From: Salmonella enterica subsp. enterica serovar Choleraesuis
GTDB taxonomy: Bacteria > Pseudomonadota > Gammaproteobacteria > Enterobacterales > Enterobacteriaceae
Assembly: GCA_022846635.1 (NCBI GenBank)
Contig: AP025685.1
Coordinates: forward strand, 1,984,001 to 2,048,000
Reading direction: 5' to 3'
DNA: 64,000 bases
Shown: piece after piece, positions 8,750-18,563 of the stretch
How positions within the stretch are numbered: position 1 is the first letter of the stretch
How the letters are laid out: the number at the start of each line of letters is the position of its first letter
Translations under genes and position numbers: made by a program
The notes under the pieces: model-generated
What the model saw: only the letters and a program-made list of their open reading frames with translations
Databases searched by the model: none
Told to the model about the DNA's origin: nothing

Positions 8750-9310
8750 GTGAACCCTGATGAAAAATCTCTATTTCTTGACGCCATGGCCGACGTTCAA
8801 CCGCTCAAAAGTTGCCACAGCCTGTGGCTGAAAAAATCTAATACCCGTTCCCGCTCCCCGGAAGATTTGCAGCAACTGGATAATTTCCTGACCACAGGAT
8901 ATCTCGATATTTTACCTGTCTCTACACCTCTGGAATATCGGCGCGAGGGAGTACAGCCGGGTATCACTGATAAGCTGCGGCGGGGGAAATATCCGCAACA
9001 GGCCAGCCTGAATCTGATTCGAAAGCCGGTGGAACAGTGTCGACAACAGCTGTTTACCTTCATTCAGGAAGCCGGCCTTCAGGGATTACGTAATTTACTG
9101 ATAGTGCACGGGCATCCTCGTAGTGATGATGCTCATGCCAATATTGTACGCAGCTATTTGTCTCGCTGGCTGCCGGAGTTCGACAATGTACAGGCCTTTT
9201 ATATGGCTCAGCCTCAGCATGGAGGTGGTGCGGCCTGTTATGTTGCACTGCAAAAAAGCCACGCTGCACGCGAGGAGAACTGGGAGCGACACGCCAAGCG
9301 TAGCCGCTAA
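8750..9310 (+). CDS. smrA: DNA endonuclease SmrA (Smr domain)
   Basis: A 186-residue Smr-domain protein close to E. coli SmrA (YdaL), a reported DNA endonuclease. The GTG at 8750 gives the same N-terminus as E. coli (MNPDEKSLFLDAM) and has GGAGG seven bases upstream. It is preferred to a TTG at 8726. The Smr domain covers about residues 85-175, with the LIVHGHPRSDDAHANIVRSY segment where E. coli has LIIHGKGRD, and a C-terminal GGGAACYVAL block. Role in the cell is not well known. Confidence 0.93.
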   Translation: MNPDEKSLFLDAMADVQPLKSCHSLWLKKSNTRSRSPEDLQQLDNFLTTGYLDILPVSTPLEYRREGVQPGITDKLRRGKYPQQASLNLIRKPVEQCRQQLFTFIQEAGLQGLRNLLIVHGHPRSDDAHANIVRSYLSRWLPEFDNVQAFYMAQPQHGGGAACYVALQKSHAAREENWERHAKRSR

Positions 9311-9357
9311 ATCTATTTTCGTTATACGAATCTGACACCCTTCTTAAGGAGAACTCT

Positions 9358-9588
9358 GTGCCACACATCGACGTGAAATTTTTTAAACGTGAATTATCTG
9401 AGCAGGAAAGAACTGCATTTGCTGATGAACTGTGTGCAGTGGTAAAAAAGCATCTCGGCTCAAAAGATAGTGCGCTTTCAGTGGCGCTCACCGGGGTTGA
9501 GCCATCAGCCTGGAAAGAAGACGTTTATGATGTGGAGATTCTTCCGGCCATGGATTCACTGGCGAAGAAGCCAGGCTACTCCATGTAA
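9358..9588 (+). CDS. pptA: Tautomerase PptA (4-oxalocrotonate tautomerase family)
   Basis: A 76-residue small tautomerase close to E. coli PptA (YdcE). After removal of the initiator Met the N-terminal proline (MPHIDVKFF) is the catalytic base. The start is a GTG with AAGGAG nine bases upstream. The ending KKPGYSM matches the E. coli protein. Members act on phenylpyruvate-type enols in vitro; the natural substrate is unknown. It lies 47 bases after smrA and may be co-transcribed with it. Confidence 0.92.
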   Translation: MPHIDVKFFKRELSEQERTAFADELCAVVKKHLGSKDSALSVALTGVEPSAWKEDVYDVEILPAMDSLAKKPGYSM

Positions 9589-9712
9589 AACCTGAGCAGG
9601 GATGCTGCTTTTGACCAGAACAGATGCCGGTCGGGGTCTGTTTCGGAAATTCGCGTCAGCCGCGATATTCTCAGGCAAGTTAATTAAATTAGTAAAATGA
9701 AAACGAGGAAGT

Positions 9713-10534
9713 ATGACTATCAGGCTGATTGCCGTCGACATGGACGGTACTTTTCTTAACGATAAAAAATCTTACGATGTACCCCGTTTTAATCAGCAAT
9801 TTCAGCAGCTCAAAGAGCTTGGTATAAAGTTTGTCGTTGCCAGTGGTAATCAGTATTACCAGCTGGTCTCCTTCTTTCCAGAGTTACGGCCACAACTGTC
9901 TTTTGTTGCTGAAAACGGTGCTCTGGTTTTTGACGGTATGGAACAACTTTGGCATGCCGAACTAGCGGCTGCGGATTATCAGCATATTCTTGATGTTCTG
10001 GATAATTTCCCTGATCTGACTTACGTAGCCTGTGGTCTGAAAAGTGCCTATACCCAGCGCGGCGCATCCCGGCAGTTTATGGATCTGATGGCTAAACATT
10101 ACCACCGTCTGGAAGTGCGCGACAGCCTGCGTGATATCGACGATGTTATGTTTAAATTTTCACTCAATCTTCCGGATAACGAGATCCCTGAGCTGATTAA
10201 GCGTCTGCATCAGGAATTAAACGGGTCGGTACGTCCGGTTACCAGTGGTTTTGGTTTCGTAGATCTGATTCTGCCCGGCGCTCATAAGGCCAGCGGCTTA
10301 CAGCGTTTGCTCGATCGCTGGGGTATTGCGGCTGAGGATTGCGTAGCGCTGGGCGATAGCGCCAATGATATTGAGATGCTCAAGCTGGTTGGTTACTCCT
10401 TTGCCATGGAAAACGCGGCGCCGGAAGTGGTGGCAAGCGCCCGGTATCGGGCGCCGTCCAATAATGCCAGTGGCGTATTAGATGTTATTGACTGGGTTCT
10501 GAAAGGGCAGGAGCCATTCGACCAGCAGCGTTAA
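9713..10534 (+). CDS. ybiV: HAD-type sugar phosphatase, YbiV/SupH-like
   Basis: A 273-residue Cof-type haloacid dehalogenase phosphatase, similar along its length to E. coli YbiV (SupH). HAD motif I is DMDGTFL (residues 9-15, two catalytic Asp), motif II is VVASGN, the conserved Lys lies in the GAHKASGL segment, and motif IV is [12 protein letters not shown]2 cap lies between. YbiV hydrolyses sugar phosphates such as fructose-1-phosphate and ribose-5-phosphate. It ends tail to tail with tqsA, overlapping by 4 bases. A closely related Cof paralogue is possible. Confidence 0.88.
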   Translation: MTIRLIAVDMDGTFLNDKKSYDVPRFNQQFQQLKELGIKFVVASGNQYYQLVSFFPELRPQLSFVAENGALVFDGMEQLWHAELAAADYQHILDVLDNFPDLTYVACGLKSAYTQRGASRQFMDLMAKHYHRLEVRDSLRDIDDVMFKFSLNLPDNEIPELIKRLHQELNGSVRPVTSGFGFVDLILPGAHKASGLQRLLDRWGIAAEDCVALGDSANDIEMLKLVGYSFAMENAAPEVVASARYRAPSNNASGVLDVIDWVLKGQEPFDQQR

Positions 10535-11565
10535 ACAGCGTTATTGTCTCCCAGCAGCTGTGCTACGCGAGCACCGCTGCTGGATTGCTCAAGCGTTATT
10601 TTTACCGCGATGGTGAGCGGTACTGATAGCAGCATACCTACTGGTCCCAGTAGCCAGCCCCAGAATATTAATGATAAGAACACTATTAATGTAGATAGTC
10701 CCAGTCCGCGTCCCATCAGGCGCGGCTCAATCATATTTCCCACCACCATATTGATGGTTAAATATCCGATAAGAACCCAAAGCGTATCCTGCGCGGTGCC
10801 AAATAGCATTACCTGAGCAAGTGGTGGAATAGCCGCCAGTACTGAGCCGATATTTGGAATGTAATTAAGCGCAAATGCTGCCAGCCCCCAGACAAAGGCA
10901 AAGCGGATATCAAGCCATGAGAGCCAGGCCCAGATAATTATACCGGTGGCCAGGCTGACCACAGTTTTAAGGACTAAATAGTGGCTGACGCTGCTCACTG
11001 CACGCCCGATAGCGGCCATGCTTTCACCTGGACGATTCATTAACGGGCGTAACTTACCGGGTAACTGTGGCACTTCCAGCAGCATGAATACCACCGTCAG
11101 CAACAGTAAAAAAACAGATGTCATGGCGTTAGAAAGTTGAGACAGCAGCCGTGTAACTAAACTCATGACGGCGCCAGGGTCGATGTATCGCAGTAAATCG
11201 TTGACTGCGACGTCGATGCCGGCCCGCTGTAGCCATGGCTCCAGACGGGTGAGGGGCACAGAAAGCGCACCTCGGTATTGAGGTAAGGTGCGGGTTAACT
11301 CGTTTAATACGTTGCCCAGGTACGCCAGTAGCAGCAGCATAAGTAAGACAATGATGGTGATGATTAATGATACTGCGATAATTCTGGGCATCCGCAGGCG
11401 GATTAAAAGTGTGACTAATGGGTTTAAAATAACGGCTAAAAATAATGCCAAAATAAACGGTACAATAATGTCTGCCGCGATTTTTATTCCGGCAAGAATA
11501 ATGACCAGTGAGGCCAGCATGATAAACAGTTTGATTCCGCTGCGGGTAATTATTGGCTGGCTCAT
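10531..11565 (-). CDS. tqsA: AI-2E family transporter TqsA
   Basis: A 344-residue inner-membrane protein with about eight helices, closely matching E. coli TqsA (YdgG), which exports autoinducer-2 and affects biofilm formation. Family hallmarks are visible: [18 protein letters not shown] near the N-terminus, the long middle loop, and the C-terminal FIPxxG-like [16 protein letters not shown] and [20 protein letters not shown]. It sits upstream of and divergent from mdtJI, as in E. coli. Confidence 0.95.
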   Translation of the reverse strand: MSQPIITRSGIKLFIMLASLVIILAGIKIAADIIVPFILALFLAVILNPLVTLLIRLRMPRIIAVSLIITIIVLLMLLLLAYLGNVLNELTRTLPQYRGALSVPLTRLEPWLQRAGIDVAVNDLLRYIDPGAVMSLVTRLLSQLSNAMTSVFLLLLTVVFMLLEVPQLPGKLRPLMNRPGESMAAIGRAVSSVSHYLVLKTVVSLATGIIIWAWLSWLDIRFAFVWGLAAFALNYIPNIGSVLAAIPPLAQVMLFGTAQDTLWVLIGYLTINMVVGNMIEPRLMGRGLGLSTLIVFLSLIFWGWLLGPVGMLLSVPLTIAVKITLEQSSSGARVAQLLGDNNAV

Positions 11566-12173
11566 CAGTAATAATCGTTTCCTAAATGTTTGGACGGAGA
11601 GGATAATTTCGGTATTTTACCTGCCGAAGATGATTAGCGGCGTGAGTAGCTGGCAATCTAAGGTAAAGTATTGCAAAGAGTTTTTTATTAACCTAAGGCG
11701 GTGGGAGTGAGCGGTAATAACCGACGTTGTAAATGAATCCTGTCAGAACGTGGCTCTGAGGCGTATTTGTCAGGCAATTAGTCTTCGGCGCTTAACGTTT
11801 TTTTGCTAAAAAAAGCGAAAGCCGGTTAGCTTTAAAAATATTAATCATAGTGGGGTGGCATTTTTACGGGCCATCTGATAGAGTCAGTGCCACAACTGAA
11901 ATTAATACCAACAGCACGAGGACAAATTTTTTCCGCAACGACGAGAAGCAACAACGCGGATAAATTTATAAAATTATGGACAATATGTTTATTCAGCATA
12001 CTCCACAGATTACCCCACCTTCTTTCATCGCGCTTTGCGATGGCGAGCAGCACTGGCGCAGCGCGCTTTAGTCTATTTCTCTCTTTTTATCCTGGGTATA
12101 AACGCCCGGAATTGATATTTGTGCTGTGCAAAAAATTTGCGCGGCGTGATTAATCGCATGAAGGAGAGAGAAC
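11566..12173. other. Divergent tqsA-mdtJ intergenic region
   Basis: About 600 bases without a supported gene. It must hold both divergent promoters. ORFs here (for example 11887-12153 plus) have no family resemblance and overlap expected promoter DNA. Confidence 0.6.
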
Positions 12174-12527
12174 ATGCGTTACTGGATTTTACTGGCTTGC
12201 GCCATTATGGCGGAAATAACCGGCACTCTGTCAATGAAATGGGCAGGGGCGGACAAAGCGAGCTATTTTTTCATGCTGGCGATGATTTCGCTTTCTTATA
12301 TTTTACTATCGTTTTCCGTTAAACGTATTGCCCTGGGCGTAGCTTATGCGCTCTGGGAAGGGATAGGCATTATCTTCATTACCGGCTTTAGCGTAATGCT
12401 CTTTGGTGAGAGCCTGTCGCCGATGAAAGTCATGGGGCTGCTGGCGTTAATTGGCGGTATTGTGCTGATTAAATCGGGCACCAGTCCGAAGCAGAGTAAA
12501 GGCGAGGTGCAACATGGCTCAGTTTGA
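12174..12527 (+). CDS. mdtJ: Spermidine export protein MdtJ (SMR family)
   Basis: A 117-residue four-helix small multidrug resistance protein. MdtJ and MdtI together form a pump that exports spermidine. It matches E. coli MdtJ closely ([12 protein letters not shown] with the membrane Glu, [13 protein letters not shown]). GGAGAG precedes the ATG. It overlaps mdtI by 14 bases, consistent with coupled translation and a hetero-oligomer. The N-terminus is slightly shorter than in E. coli. Confidence 0.96.
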   Translation: MRYWILLACAIMAEITGTLSMKWAGADKASYFFMLAMISLSYILLSFSVKRIALGVAYALWEGIGIIFITGFSVMLFGESLSPMKVMGLLALIGGIVLIKSGTSPKQSKGEVQHGSV

Positions 12528-12843
12528 GTGGTACCACGCTGCGTGGCTCATTGGTGCAACTTTGTTGGAGATTGTTGCCAATATATTCTTAAAACTCTCC
12601 GATGGTTTTAAGCGCCCATTTTACGGCATTATGTCGTTGCTATGCGTGCTGGCTGCATTTAGCGCCCTTGCTCAGGCCGTGAAAGGCATCGAGTTGTCAG
12701 TTGCTTACGCATTATGGGGTGGGTTCGGCATTATGGCGACCGTAGCTGCTGGCTGGGTGTTATTTGGTCAGCGCCTTAATCTGCGCGGCTGGCTGGGGCT
12801 GGGCTTACTGCTAACCGGGATGGTATTTATTAAGCTGGCCTGA
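12514..12843 (+). CDS. mdtI: Spermidine export protein MdtI (SMR family)
   Basis: A 109-residue four-helix SMR protein, the obligate partner of MdtJ, of the same length as E. coli MdtI. The conserved glutamate lies in helix 1 ([11 protein letters not shown]) and the [15 protein letters not shown] motif in helix 3. Translation begins inside the end of mdtJ. A strong terminator follows 20 bases after the stop, closing the operon. Confidence 0.96.
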   Translation: MAQFEWYHAAWLIGATLLEIVANIFLKLSDGFKRPFYGIMSLLCVLAAFSALAQAVKGIELSVAYALWGGFGIMATVAAGWVLFGQRLNLRGWLGLGLLLTGMVFIKLA

Positions 12844-12862
12844 TTGTTAAGCCTGATGACTC

Positions 12863-12891
12863 GGGGGGCGATTTCCGCCCCCTATTTTTTT
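12863..12891 (+). terminator. mdtJI terminator
   Basis: GGGGGCG pairs with CGCCCCC around a short ATTTC loop and is followed by A then seven T. This is a classical intrinsic terminator 20 bases past mdtI. Confidence 0.92.
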
Positions 12892-13030
12892 ACCTGAATA
12901 ACACGATCTCTTATGAAGATGGTCAGCGACAGGTTTTGGCTTTGCATTATTTTCTTTGGGTTTTAATTATTCATAACACGCAGAGGCTTCTGCGAAGCAT
13001 TAAGTACGTCTCTATGGTGCGAAATCAAGA
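12892..13030 (+). other. Possible small RNA or leader region
   Basis: This stretch lies between the mdtJI terminator and two tandem plus-strand terminators that serve no known plus-strand gene. It contains a 17-codon ATG ORF at about 12913 with a hydrophobic end (CIIFFGF), and a GCAGAGGCTTCTGC hairpin near 12980. A short transcript, coding or not, is plausible. I do not recognise it. Confidence 0.3.
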
Positions 13031-13062
13031 CCACCTTCTAATTCTAATAAGGTGGCCTTTTA
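13031..13062 (+). terminator. Hairpin terminator, plus strand
   Basis: CCACCTT and AAGGTGG pair around an 11-base loop, followed by CCTTTT. No annotated plus-strand gene ends here, which suggests an unseen short transcript. Confidence 0.6.
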
Positions 13063-13076
13063 GTGATTTTAAACCA

Positions 13077-13100
13077 CCTCAATCTGAGGCGTTTTTTATT
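13077..13100 (+). terminator. Second hairpin terminator, plus strand
   Basis: CCTCA-ATC-TGAGG followed by CG and six T. Because ydgD ends at 13096 on the other strand, the T-run overlaps its stop. It could also insulate ydgD from opposing transcription. Confidence 0.55.
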
Positions 13101-13920
13101 GGGCAGCCAGGGCTTCCAGCTGGTCACGGAAACCAGTGACCGAAATCGCCCGGTTATCTGCGCGATATCGGTCTTTTGCGGCGGGGGCAGAACTTTGCAC
13201 CGCAATCAGACGCCATCCATCGTCAGTCTTTAACATTAGCGGTGAACCGCTGTCGCCTGGCAGCGTATCGCACTGGTGCGATAACACACTTTTTTGCGCC
13301 CAGCCGGTAATGACGCAATCTTCATGAGTATAAAGACTATCCAGATGATCTTCGGGATATCCGGCCTGAGTAACCTTGCGATCTCGCTGCTTAAGGGCTG
13401 CGGTCAGGGCGCTGCGGTCGCCGTCAAATAGTGGTAGCGGTGTAATTCCGGAAGGGGGATAGCGCAATACTATTAGGCCAAAATCCAGCGCGGCGGCGTT
13501 AGGTGGCACTATCCAGCCATCACCATCCGGTTTTAGACGACCGGTAAGCGCCGGATCGGCACGGCCTTCAATATTATGAATCTCATAGCGCCAGATACCA
13601 TTATGAGAAATGAAACGCAGAGCAACGGCTTTATCCGGCTTGCCGCGGGGGGGCGTCAACAGGCAATGTCCGGCAGTCAGCGCAAGATTTGGGGCAATAA
13701 GAGTGGCACTGCACAGGTTGCCGCTTGCCGTTTCTAACTGACCAATTGCGGAAAAAGGGGATGCTTCGGGATCGGTGACTTGCTGGCGGTCATCCTTACC
13801 GAAAAACAGTGTAGTAATGTCATGGGCACTCAGGCCGGTATCGTCGACGTCATCATCGGCATGCGAACACAAAGGCAACCATGATAGTGAAACCAGTAAC
13901 AGAACAGCTGTTTTGCGCAT
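13096..13920 (-). CDS. ydgD: Putative trypsin-like serine protease YdgD
   Basis: A 274-residue secreted protein with an N-terminal signal peptide (cleavage near residue 21, SHA). The S1 (chymotrypsin) fold catalytic triad is visible: His in TAGHCLL, Asp in ALDFGLIVL and Ser in LPGDSGSPL. It matches E. coli YdgD in length and position beside asr and mdtI. It should act in the periplasm or be exported; substrates are unknown. Four cysteines can form the usual disulfides. Confidence 0.92.
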   Translation of the reverse strand: MRKTAVLLLVSLSWLPLCSHADDDVDDTGLSAHDITTLFFGKDDRQQVTDPEASPFSAIGQLETASGNLCSATLIAPNLALTAGHCLLTPPRGKPDKAVALRFISHNGIWRYEIHNIEGRADPALTGRLKPDGDGWIVPPNAAALDFGLIVLRYPPSGITPLPLFDGDRSALTAALKQRDRKVTQAGYPEDHLDSLYTHEDCVITGWAQKSVLSHQCDTLPGDSGSPLMLKTDDGWRLIAVQSSAPAAKDRYRADNRAISVTGFRDQLEALAAQ

Positions 13921-14018
13921 ATCACTCTCTGATGGGGTGATTAAAATTCTTAACCCGGAGGGTCTAACTATAGACGGGAAATCCTGAAAGCGGGAGCAAA
14001 ATCAGCGTGCTACATGGG

Positions 14019-14099
14019 TCAGAGATAGAAACTGGCGGTGATAACCGCACAAATAATTAACAGAGTAAGCAGGATCTCAAACCGGTAACGACGCATCAT
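14019..14099 (-). CDS. ydgU: Small membrane protein YdgU (26 aa)
   Basis: A short ORF between ydgD and asr reads MMRRYRFEILLTLLIICA and ends in ASFYL. It matches E. coli YdgU, a single-helix small membrane protein in the same position. Three ATG codons stand in a row (14102, 14099, 14096). GGAGT lies upstream, and the middle ATG has the best spacing (seven bases). It probably shares the acid-inducible asr transcript by read-through. Function is unknown. Confidence 0.85.
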   Translation of the reverse strand: MMRRYRFEILLTLLIICAVITASFYL

Positions 14100-14117
14100 C
14101 ATCCGGACTCCAGATAT

Positions 14118-14141
14118 AAACGCCCGGAAGCCCGGGCGTTT
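14118..14141 (-). terminator. asr terminator
   Basis: AAACGCCCGG and CCGGGCGTTT form a tight GC-rich stem with A and T flanks, 38 bases past the asr stop. It lies between asr and ydgU, so ydgU depends on read-through or its own start. Confidence 0.85.
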
Positions 14142-14178
14142 GATACTCAAAATCACAGGACTAAAGCCTGGACAGTCC

Positions 14179-14661
14179 TTATGCAGCTGGCTGAGCGGCA
14201 GGAGCTGCGGCAGCGGTGCTGTGTTTTACGTGTTTTTTATGGTGTTTTTTAGCAGCCTGGGCTTTCTGTGCAACTGGTGCCTGGGTCTGTGCAGCAGCGT
14301 GTTTCACATGTTTTTTATGATGTTTTTTAGCGGCCTGAGCTTTCTGCTCTGCTGGTGCCTGAGTCTGCGCTTGTGCAGCAGCAGGTTTCACATGTTTTTT
14401 GTGGTGTTTTTTAGCGGCCTGCGCTTTTTGCTCTGCTGCAGCTGGAGCTGCGGCTTTCGCTTTTTTAGCCATGGCTGTTTTTTTATGTTTTTTATGATGA
14501 GTCGTTTTCACGGCAGCATCTTTAGTAGCAGCTGGAGCGGCTGCGGTTGATGCAGCGGCAGGAGCTGCAGGAGCGGTCGTAGTGGCTGCAGTGTCAGCTG
14601 CGAAAGCCGCAGAGGAAAGACCCATTGTAGCGGCTACAACAAGTGCAAATACTTTGTTCAT
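14179..14661 (-). CDS. asr: Acid shock protein Asr
   Basis: A 160-residue periplasmic protein with a clean signal peptide (cleavage after AFA, residue 21) and a mature part made almost wholly of Ala, Lys, His, Gln and Thr. Three copies of [14 protein letters not shown] follow each other between about residues 82 and 147. Asr is strongly induced by low external pH in E. coli and is thought to protect periplasmic proteins or bind protons or charge. This copy is longer than the 102-residue E. coli protein, the difference being repeat number. Its neighbours ynfM and ydgU match E. coli. Confidence 0.95.
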   Translation of the reverse strand: MNKVFALVVAATMGLSSAAFAADTAATTTAPAAPAAASTAAAPAATKDAAVKTTHHKKHKKTAMAKKAKAAAPAAAEQKAQAAKKHHKKHVKPAAAQAQTQAPAEQKAQAAKKHHKKHVKHAAAQTQAPVAQKAQAAKKHHKKHVKHSTAAAAPAAQPAA

Positions 14662-14848
14662 CCCGATATCCTCAAAAATTGTTTGTTCGGCAACCCCACT
14701 ACGGGGCCGTTGAAATGAACTATATGCGCTTAGCAGTAAGCCTTCCGTGAGTGATTAGTATCGGCGTGTAACCGATTGTACAAAGGGGAGGACGCCAGAG
14801 CCGTCGCGAATCGAACCGGCCTGGCGCAGGGATGAGGTATTGGGAAAA

Positions 14849-16105
14849 TTAGCTCACCTGACGACGCAGATGCAGAGCAATAATCAGAGCTATGACTAAC
14901 AGCGAGGCAATAAAAGCGCTAACGCCAGGCCAGCCATAGTTGTGCCAGAACACGCCGCCCAGAGTGCCTGCTACGCTGGAGCCCAGGTAATAACTAAATA
15001 GATAAAGTGAGGATGCCTGGCCTTTAGCACGTCGGGCTCGTGGCCCTATCCAGCTACTGGCAACAGAATGAGCGGCAAAAAAACCGGCGGTAAATAGCAG
15101 CATTCCCAGGAAAATCATCCACAGTGAAGAGCTTAGGGTGATTATAAGGCCGCTTAGCATCACCAGGATAAACATCAGCATTATCGGGCCGCGCCCAAAG
15201 CGTACGCTTAGGGCTCCTGCTTTTGGTGAACTCCACGTCCCGGTCAGGTAGGCTAAAGACAATAAACCGACCACGGCCTGGCTTAGCTGCCACGGTGACT
15301 GGACCAGGCGATAGCCTATGTAATTAAACAACGTCACAAAGGCACCCATCAGCAAGAAGCCTTCAGCAAAAAGCCACGGCAGGCCTTTATCGCGCCAGTG
15401 CAGACGGAAATTTATCAGCAAGGTGTGTGGACGAAGTGATATAGGTCGAAAATGGCGTGAAGGCGGCAAAATTTTCCAAAACATCAGTGCAGATGCCAAA
15501 GAGAAACAGCCAATCGCACCCAAAGCAACTCGCCAGCTAAAATAGTCAGTTATTACCCCGGCAAGTAATCGCCCGCTCATTCCACCAATTGAGTTGCCGC
15601 TAATATAAAGCCCCATTGCAAATGCAACTACACCATGGTGCATCTCTTCACTCAGATAAGTCATGCCAACGGCCGCTACGCCAGACAACGCAAGCCCTGT
15701 CAATGCGCGCATTATTAGAATGGCGTGCCAGCTTGTAGTTAAAGTAGATAACAGCGTGCAAATAGCGGCCAGCAACAGAGCTGTCACCATTACCGGTTTA
15801 CGGCCAACTGCATCAGATATCGGTCCGGTAAATAATAAACCCACGGCCATAAATCCCGTCGAGATTGATAGCGAAATGCTACTGGTTGCAGGTGAGACAT
15901 TAAATTCGTGGGACAGAACCGGCAAAATCGGCTGCACGCAGTAAAGCAGGGCAAATGTAGCCAGGCCCGCAGAGAATAGTGCCAGAGTAACGCGAGTAAA
16001 CGCATTTGAAGGGCGCGTAATAAAGACAGATTTATCAATAGGTTTTGGTTCTACCCGTGGGGGTGTATCGGTTCCAGCATGGGTAACGGCGGTTGTACGA
16101 CTCAA
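14849..16105 (-). CDS. ynfM: MFS transporter YnfM
   Basis: A 12-helix major facilitator protein close to E. coli YnfM, reported as an arabinose or drug efflux protein. The MFS motif between helices 2 and 3 is seen (GPISDAVGRKPVM). I chose a TTG start at 16105: it gives an N-terminus like E. coli (SRTT...) and has AGGA seven bases upstream. An ATG at 16183 is in frame but would run into the ynfL promoter. It is divergent from the LysR gene ynfL, its likely regulator. Confidence 0.93.
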   Translation of the reverse strand: MSRTTAVTHAGTDTPPRVEPKPIDKSVFITRPSNAFTRVTLALFSAGLATFALLYCVQPILPVLSHEFNVSPATSSISLSISTGFMAVGLLFTGPISDAVGRKPVMVTALLLAAICTLLSTLTTSWHAILIMRALTGLALSGVAAVGMTYLSEEMHHGVVAFAMGLYISGNSIGGMSGRLLAGVITDYFSWRVALGAIGCFSLASALMFWKILPPSRHFRPISLRPHTLLINFRLHWRDKGLPWLFAEGFLLMGAFVTLFNYIGYRLVQSPWQLSQAVVGLLSLAYLTGTWSSPKAGALSVRFGRGPIMLMFILVMLSGLIITLSSSLWMIFLGMLLFTAGFFAAHSVASSWIGPRARRAKGQASSLYLFSYYLGSSVAGTLGGVFWHNYGWPGVSAFIASLLVIALIIALHLRRQVS

Positions 16106-16201
16106 GGTAAATTCCTGTAACAAACGGCTAATAGTTACAGCCTGGAGAAAATACGGCATTCTGTCTAATATATTAATAATCATAATTAATACTTAATAAA
16201 T

Positions 16202-17107
16202 ATGAATATTGAATTGCGTCATATGCGCTATTTCATCGCTGTGGCTGAAGAGTTGCATTTTGGGCGTGCCGCGGCGCGGTTAAATATTTCTCAGCCGCCG
16301 CTGAGTATGCAAATCCAACAGTTAGAGCAGCAAATTGGTGCGCAGTTGTTGCAGCGGACTAACCGCAGCGTGCAGCTAACCGCAGCAGGTCGTCAGTTTC
16401 TTCAGGATGCCAGGCAGATTTTATTACAAGTGGATGCGGCAGCAGCGAGGGCCGCGCGATTGCACCATGGTGAAACCGGTGAGTTGCGCCTGGGGTTTAC
16501 TTCTTCTGCCCCTTTTGTTCCGGCGGTGTCCCAGACCCTTTCGCGTTTCCGTCAGCAGTTTCCTGATGTTCATATTCAGACCAGGGAAATTACAACCCGC
16601 GCCCAGATTGCCCCTCTCAGTAGCGGCGAACTGGATATTGGCCTGATGCGTAATACTGAACTACCGGATACCTTAAGCTGGCGTCTGATATTGCGTGAGC
16701 CTCTACGCGTAGTGCTGCCACGCAATCATCCCTTGGCGGCAGAGGCTGCAATTCGGATTAGCTCACTGGCTCAGCAACCTTTCGTCTTCTTTGATCCTCT
16801 GGTGGGCACCGGATTGTATGACGATATTTTGGCTTTGCTCAGGCAGTACGATGTTATTCCCGTTATTGCCCAGGAAGTGGGAGAGGCGATGACAATTATT
16901 GGGCTAGTGGCGGCCGGGCTGGGCGTATCTATTTTACCGGCATCATTTGAGCGTATTGGGCTACCTGAGATTGTCTGGCGGCCAATTATCGAAACCGATG
17001 CGGTTTCAGAGCTGTGGCTGGTATGGCCCCGGCAAATGGAGCATCAGGCGCCGGTACAACACTTCATCCGGTTAATGGCTGAAGCCCTGTCTCCAGTGGA
17101 TAGGTAG
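16202..17107 (+). CDS. ynfL: LysR-family regulator YnfL
   Basis: A 301-residue LysR regulator with the N-terminal winged helix (LRHMRYFIAVAEELHFGRAA) and a C-terminal effector domain. It closely matches E. coli YnfL (GETGELRLGFTSSAPFVPAV; FDPLVGTGLYDDIL). It is transcribed away from ynfM across a 96-base gap, the classic arrangement of a LysR protein and its target. The effector is unknown. Confidence 0.94.
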   Translation: MNIELRHMRYFIAVAEELHFGRAAARLNISQPPLSMQIQQLEQQIGAQLLQRTNRSVQLTAAGRQFLQDARQILLQVDAAAARAARLHHGETGELRLGFTSSAPFVPAVSQTLSRFRQQFPDVHIQTREITTRAQIAPLSSGELDIGLMRNTELPDTLSWRLILREPLRVVLPRNHPLAAEAAIRISSLAQQPFVFFDPLVGTGLYDDILALLRQYDVIPVIAQEVGEAMTIIGLVAAGLGVSILPASFERIGLPEIVWRPIIETDAVSELWLVWPRQMEHQAPVQHFIRLMAEALSPVDR

Positions 17108-17221
17108 GGTATTAATTGTGCTACTAATCACATATTTATCTAAAAAATTGCCCTTTAAGGCGCAAATGATCCACCCTAGCGGAAAGATTATTTCGAAGCG
17201 CGAAAATAAAGGGAGACGGGC

Positions 17222-18439
17222 GTGGTTGCTGAGAGTCAACCCGGGCATATAGACCAGATCAAACAGGCTAATGCAGGGAGTGTTTACCGGCTTATAGACC
17301 GGCTCGGGCCAATATCTCGAATTGACCTGTCGCGTCATGCGCAACTAGCTCCGGCAAGTATTACCAAAATTGTGCGCGAGATGTTGGAGGCGCACCTTAT
17401 TCAGGAAACCGAAATACAGGAACCCGGGAGTCGGGGGCGGCCGGCAATTGGACTTTGTCTCGATACCGCAGCCTGGCATTTTCTTGCGGTCAATATTAGC
17501 CGCAACCTGCTGGTGCTTAGCCTGCGCGATCTTAGCTGTAGGGAAGTTGTCAGCGAACGGCTGCCATTGCCTCAGGGCGATCCCCGGCCGCTGCTCACCC
17601 GTCTGGTTAGTCATGTTGACCAGTTTTTCACTCGCAATCAGCATCGGCTGGAGCGTTTGACCGCTATTGCCATTACCTCTCCGGGGATTATCGACAGTAC
17701 ATCCGGCGTTGTTCACAGCATGCCGTTTTACGATGTGAATGAGCTACCGCTGGCTGAGGCGCTCAACAAGCGTACGGGACTGCCGATATTCGTCCATCAT
17801 GACATCAGCGCCTGGACGCTGGCAGAATCGTTGTTTGGCGCATCTCAGGGGGCAAACGATGTTATTCAGGTGGTTATTGACCATAATGTAGGGGCCGGGG
17901 TGATAACAGGCGGACGGCTGCTGCATGGACAGCGAAGTAGTGTGGTAGAGATTGGCCACACCCAGGTCGATCCGTACGGGCAGCGTTGCTATTGTGGTAA
18001 TCATGGCTGTCTTGAGACGGTAGCCAGTATTGATAGCATCCTTGCTACTGCCGCACAGCGTATGGCTCATTCGCCCGGCTCAATGCTCCACCAGCAGCCA
18101 TTAACTATCGAAGCGCTCTGTGAAGCGGCGCGGGATGGCGACCTGCTGGCCTGTGACATTATTGAAGGCGTTGGCCATAGCGTAGGGCGGATTGTGGCGG
18201 TAATGGTGAATTTATTTAATCCGCAAAAAATATTAATCGGTTCCCCGCTTAACCAGGCCGCCGAAGTTCTTCATCCGGCAATTTTGACCTGTATACATCA
18301 GCAGTCATTACCGGCCTATGGTCGCCATCTCTCTCTTGAAAGTACCGAGCTTGGCAGCGGTAGTACCCTGGCAGGTGCTGCGCTGGTAAAAGAGGCAATG
18401 TATAACGGTTCTTTACTGATTAGGCTGCTTCAGGGCTAA
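17222..18439 (+). CDS. mlc: Glucose-responsive repressor Mlc (ROK family)
   Basis: A 405-residue ROK-family repressor of ptsG, manXYZ, malT and ptsHI. The start is GTG, as in E. coli. It has an N-terminal winged helix (SRIDLSRHAQLAPASITKIV), an ROK sugar-kinase-like body, and the zinc site GHTQVDPYGQRCYCGNHGC. The C-terminal NGSLLIRLLQG amphipathic tail, needed for binding by the glucose transporter EIICB, is intact. During glucose uptake dephosphorylated EIICB captures Mlc at the membrane and relieves repression. Gene order with ynfL and bioD2 matches E. coli. Confidence 0.97.
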   Translation: MVAESQPGHIDQIKQANAGSVYRLIDRLGPISRIDLSRHAQLAPASITKIVREMLEAHLIQETEIQEPGSRGRPAIGLCLDTAAWHFLAVNISRNLLVLSLRDLSCREVVSERLPLPQGDPRPLLTRLVSHVDQFFTRNQHRLERLTAIAITSPGIIDSTSGVVHSMPFYDVNELPLAEALNKRTGLPIFVHHDISAWTLAESLFGASQGANDVIQVVIDHNVGAGVITGGRLLHGQRSSVVEIGHTQVDPYGQRCYCGNHGCLETVASIDSILATAAQRMAHSPGSMLHQQPLTIEALCEAARDGDLLACDIIEGVGHSVGRIVAVMVNLFNPQKILIGSPLNQAAEVLHPAILTCIHQQSLPAYGRHLSLESTELGSGSTLAGAALVKEAMYNGSLLIRLLQG

Positions 18440-18563
18440 CATTTAGCGGGATATTCACTAAAAATTGCGCTATCTCAATCTGAAAACGAGGTGACTCTTT
18501 TAGACTCTGCGCCAGTTAGTTTTGTCAATTGATTTTCCCGAAGCACAATTATTGGAGTCAGTC

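Noticed and set aside
11887..12153. 88-codon plus-strand ORF between tqsA and mdtJ
   Set aside because: No family resemblance, sits in the divergent promoter region, and E. coli has no gene here.
14140..14550. 136-codon plus-strand ORF opposite asr
   Set aside because: It is the mirror of the asr repeats (Phe/Cys/Ser-rich translation of Ala/Lys/His codons) and has no independent support.
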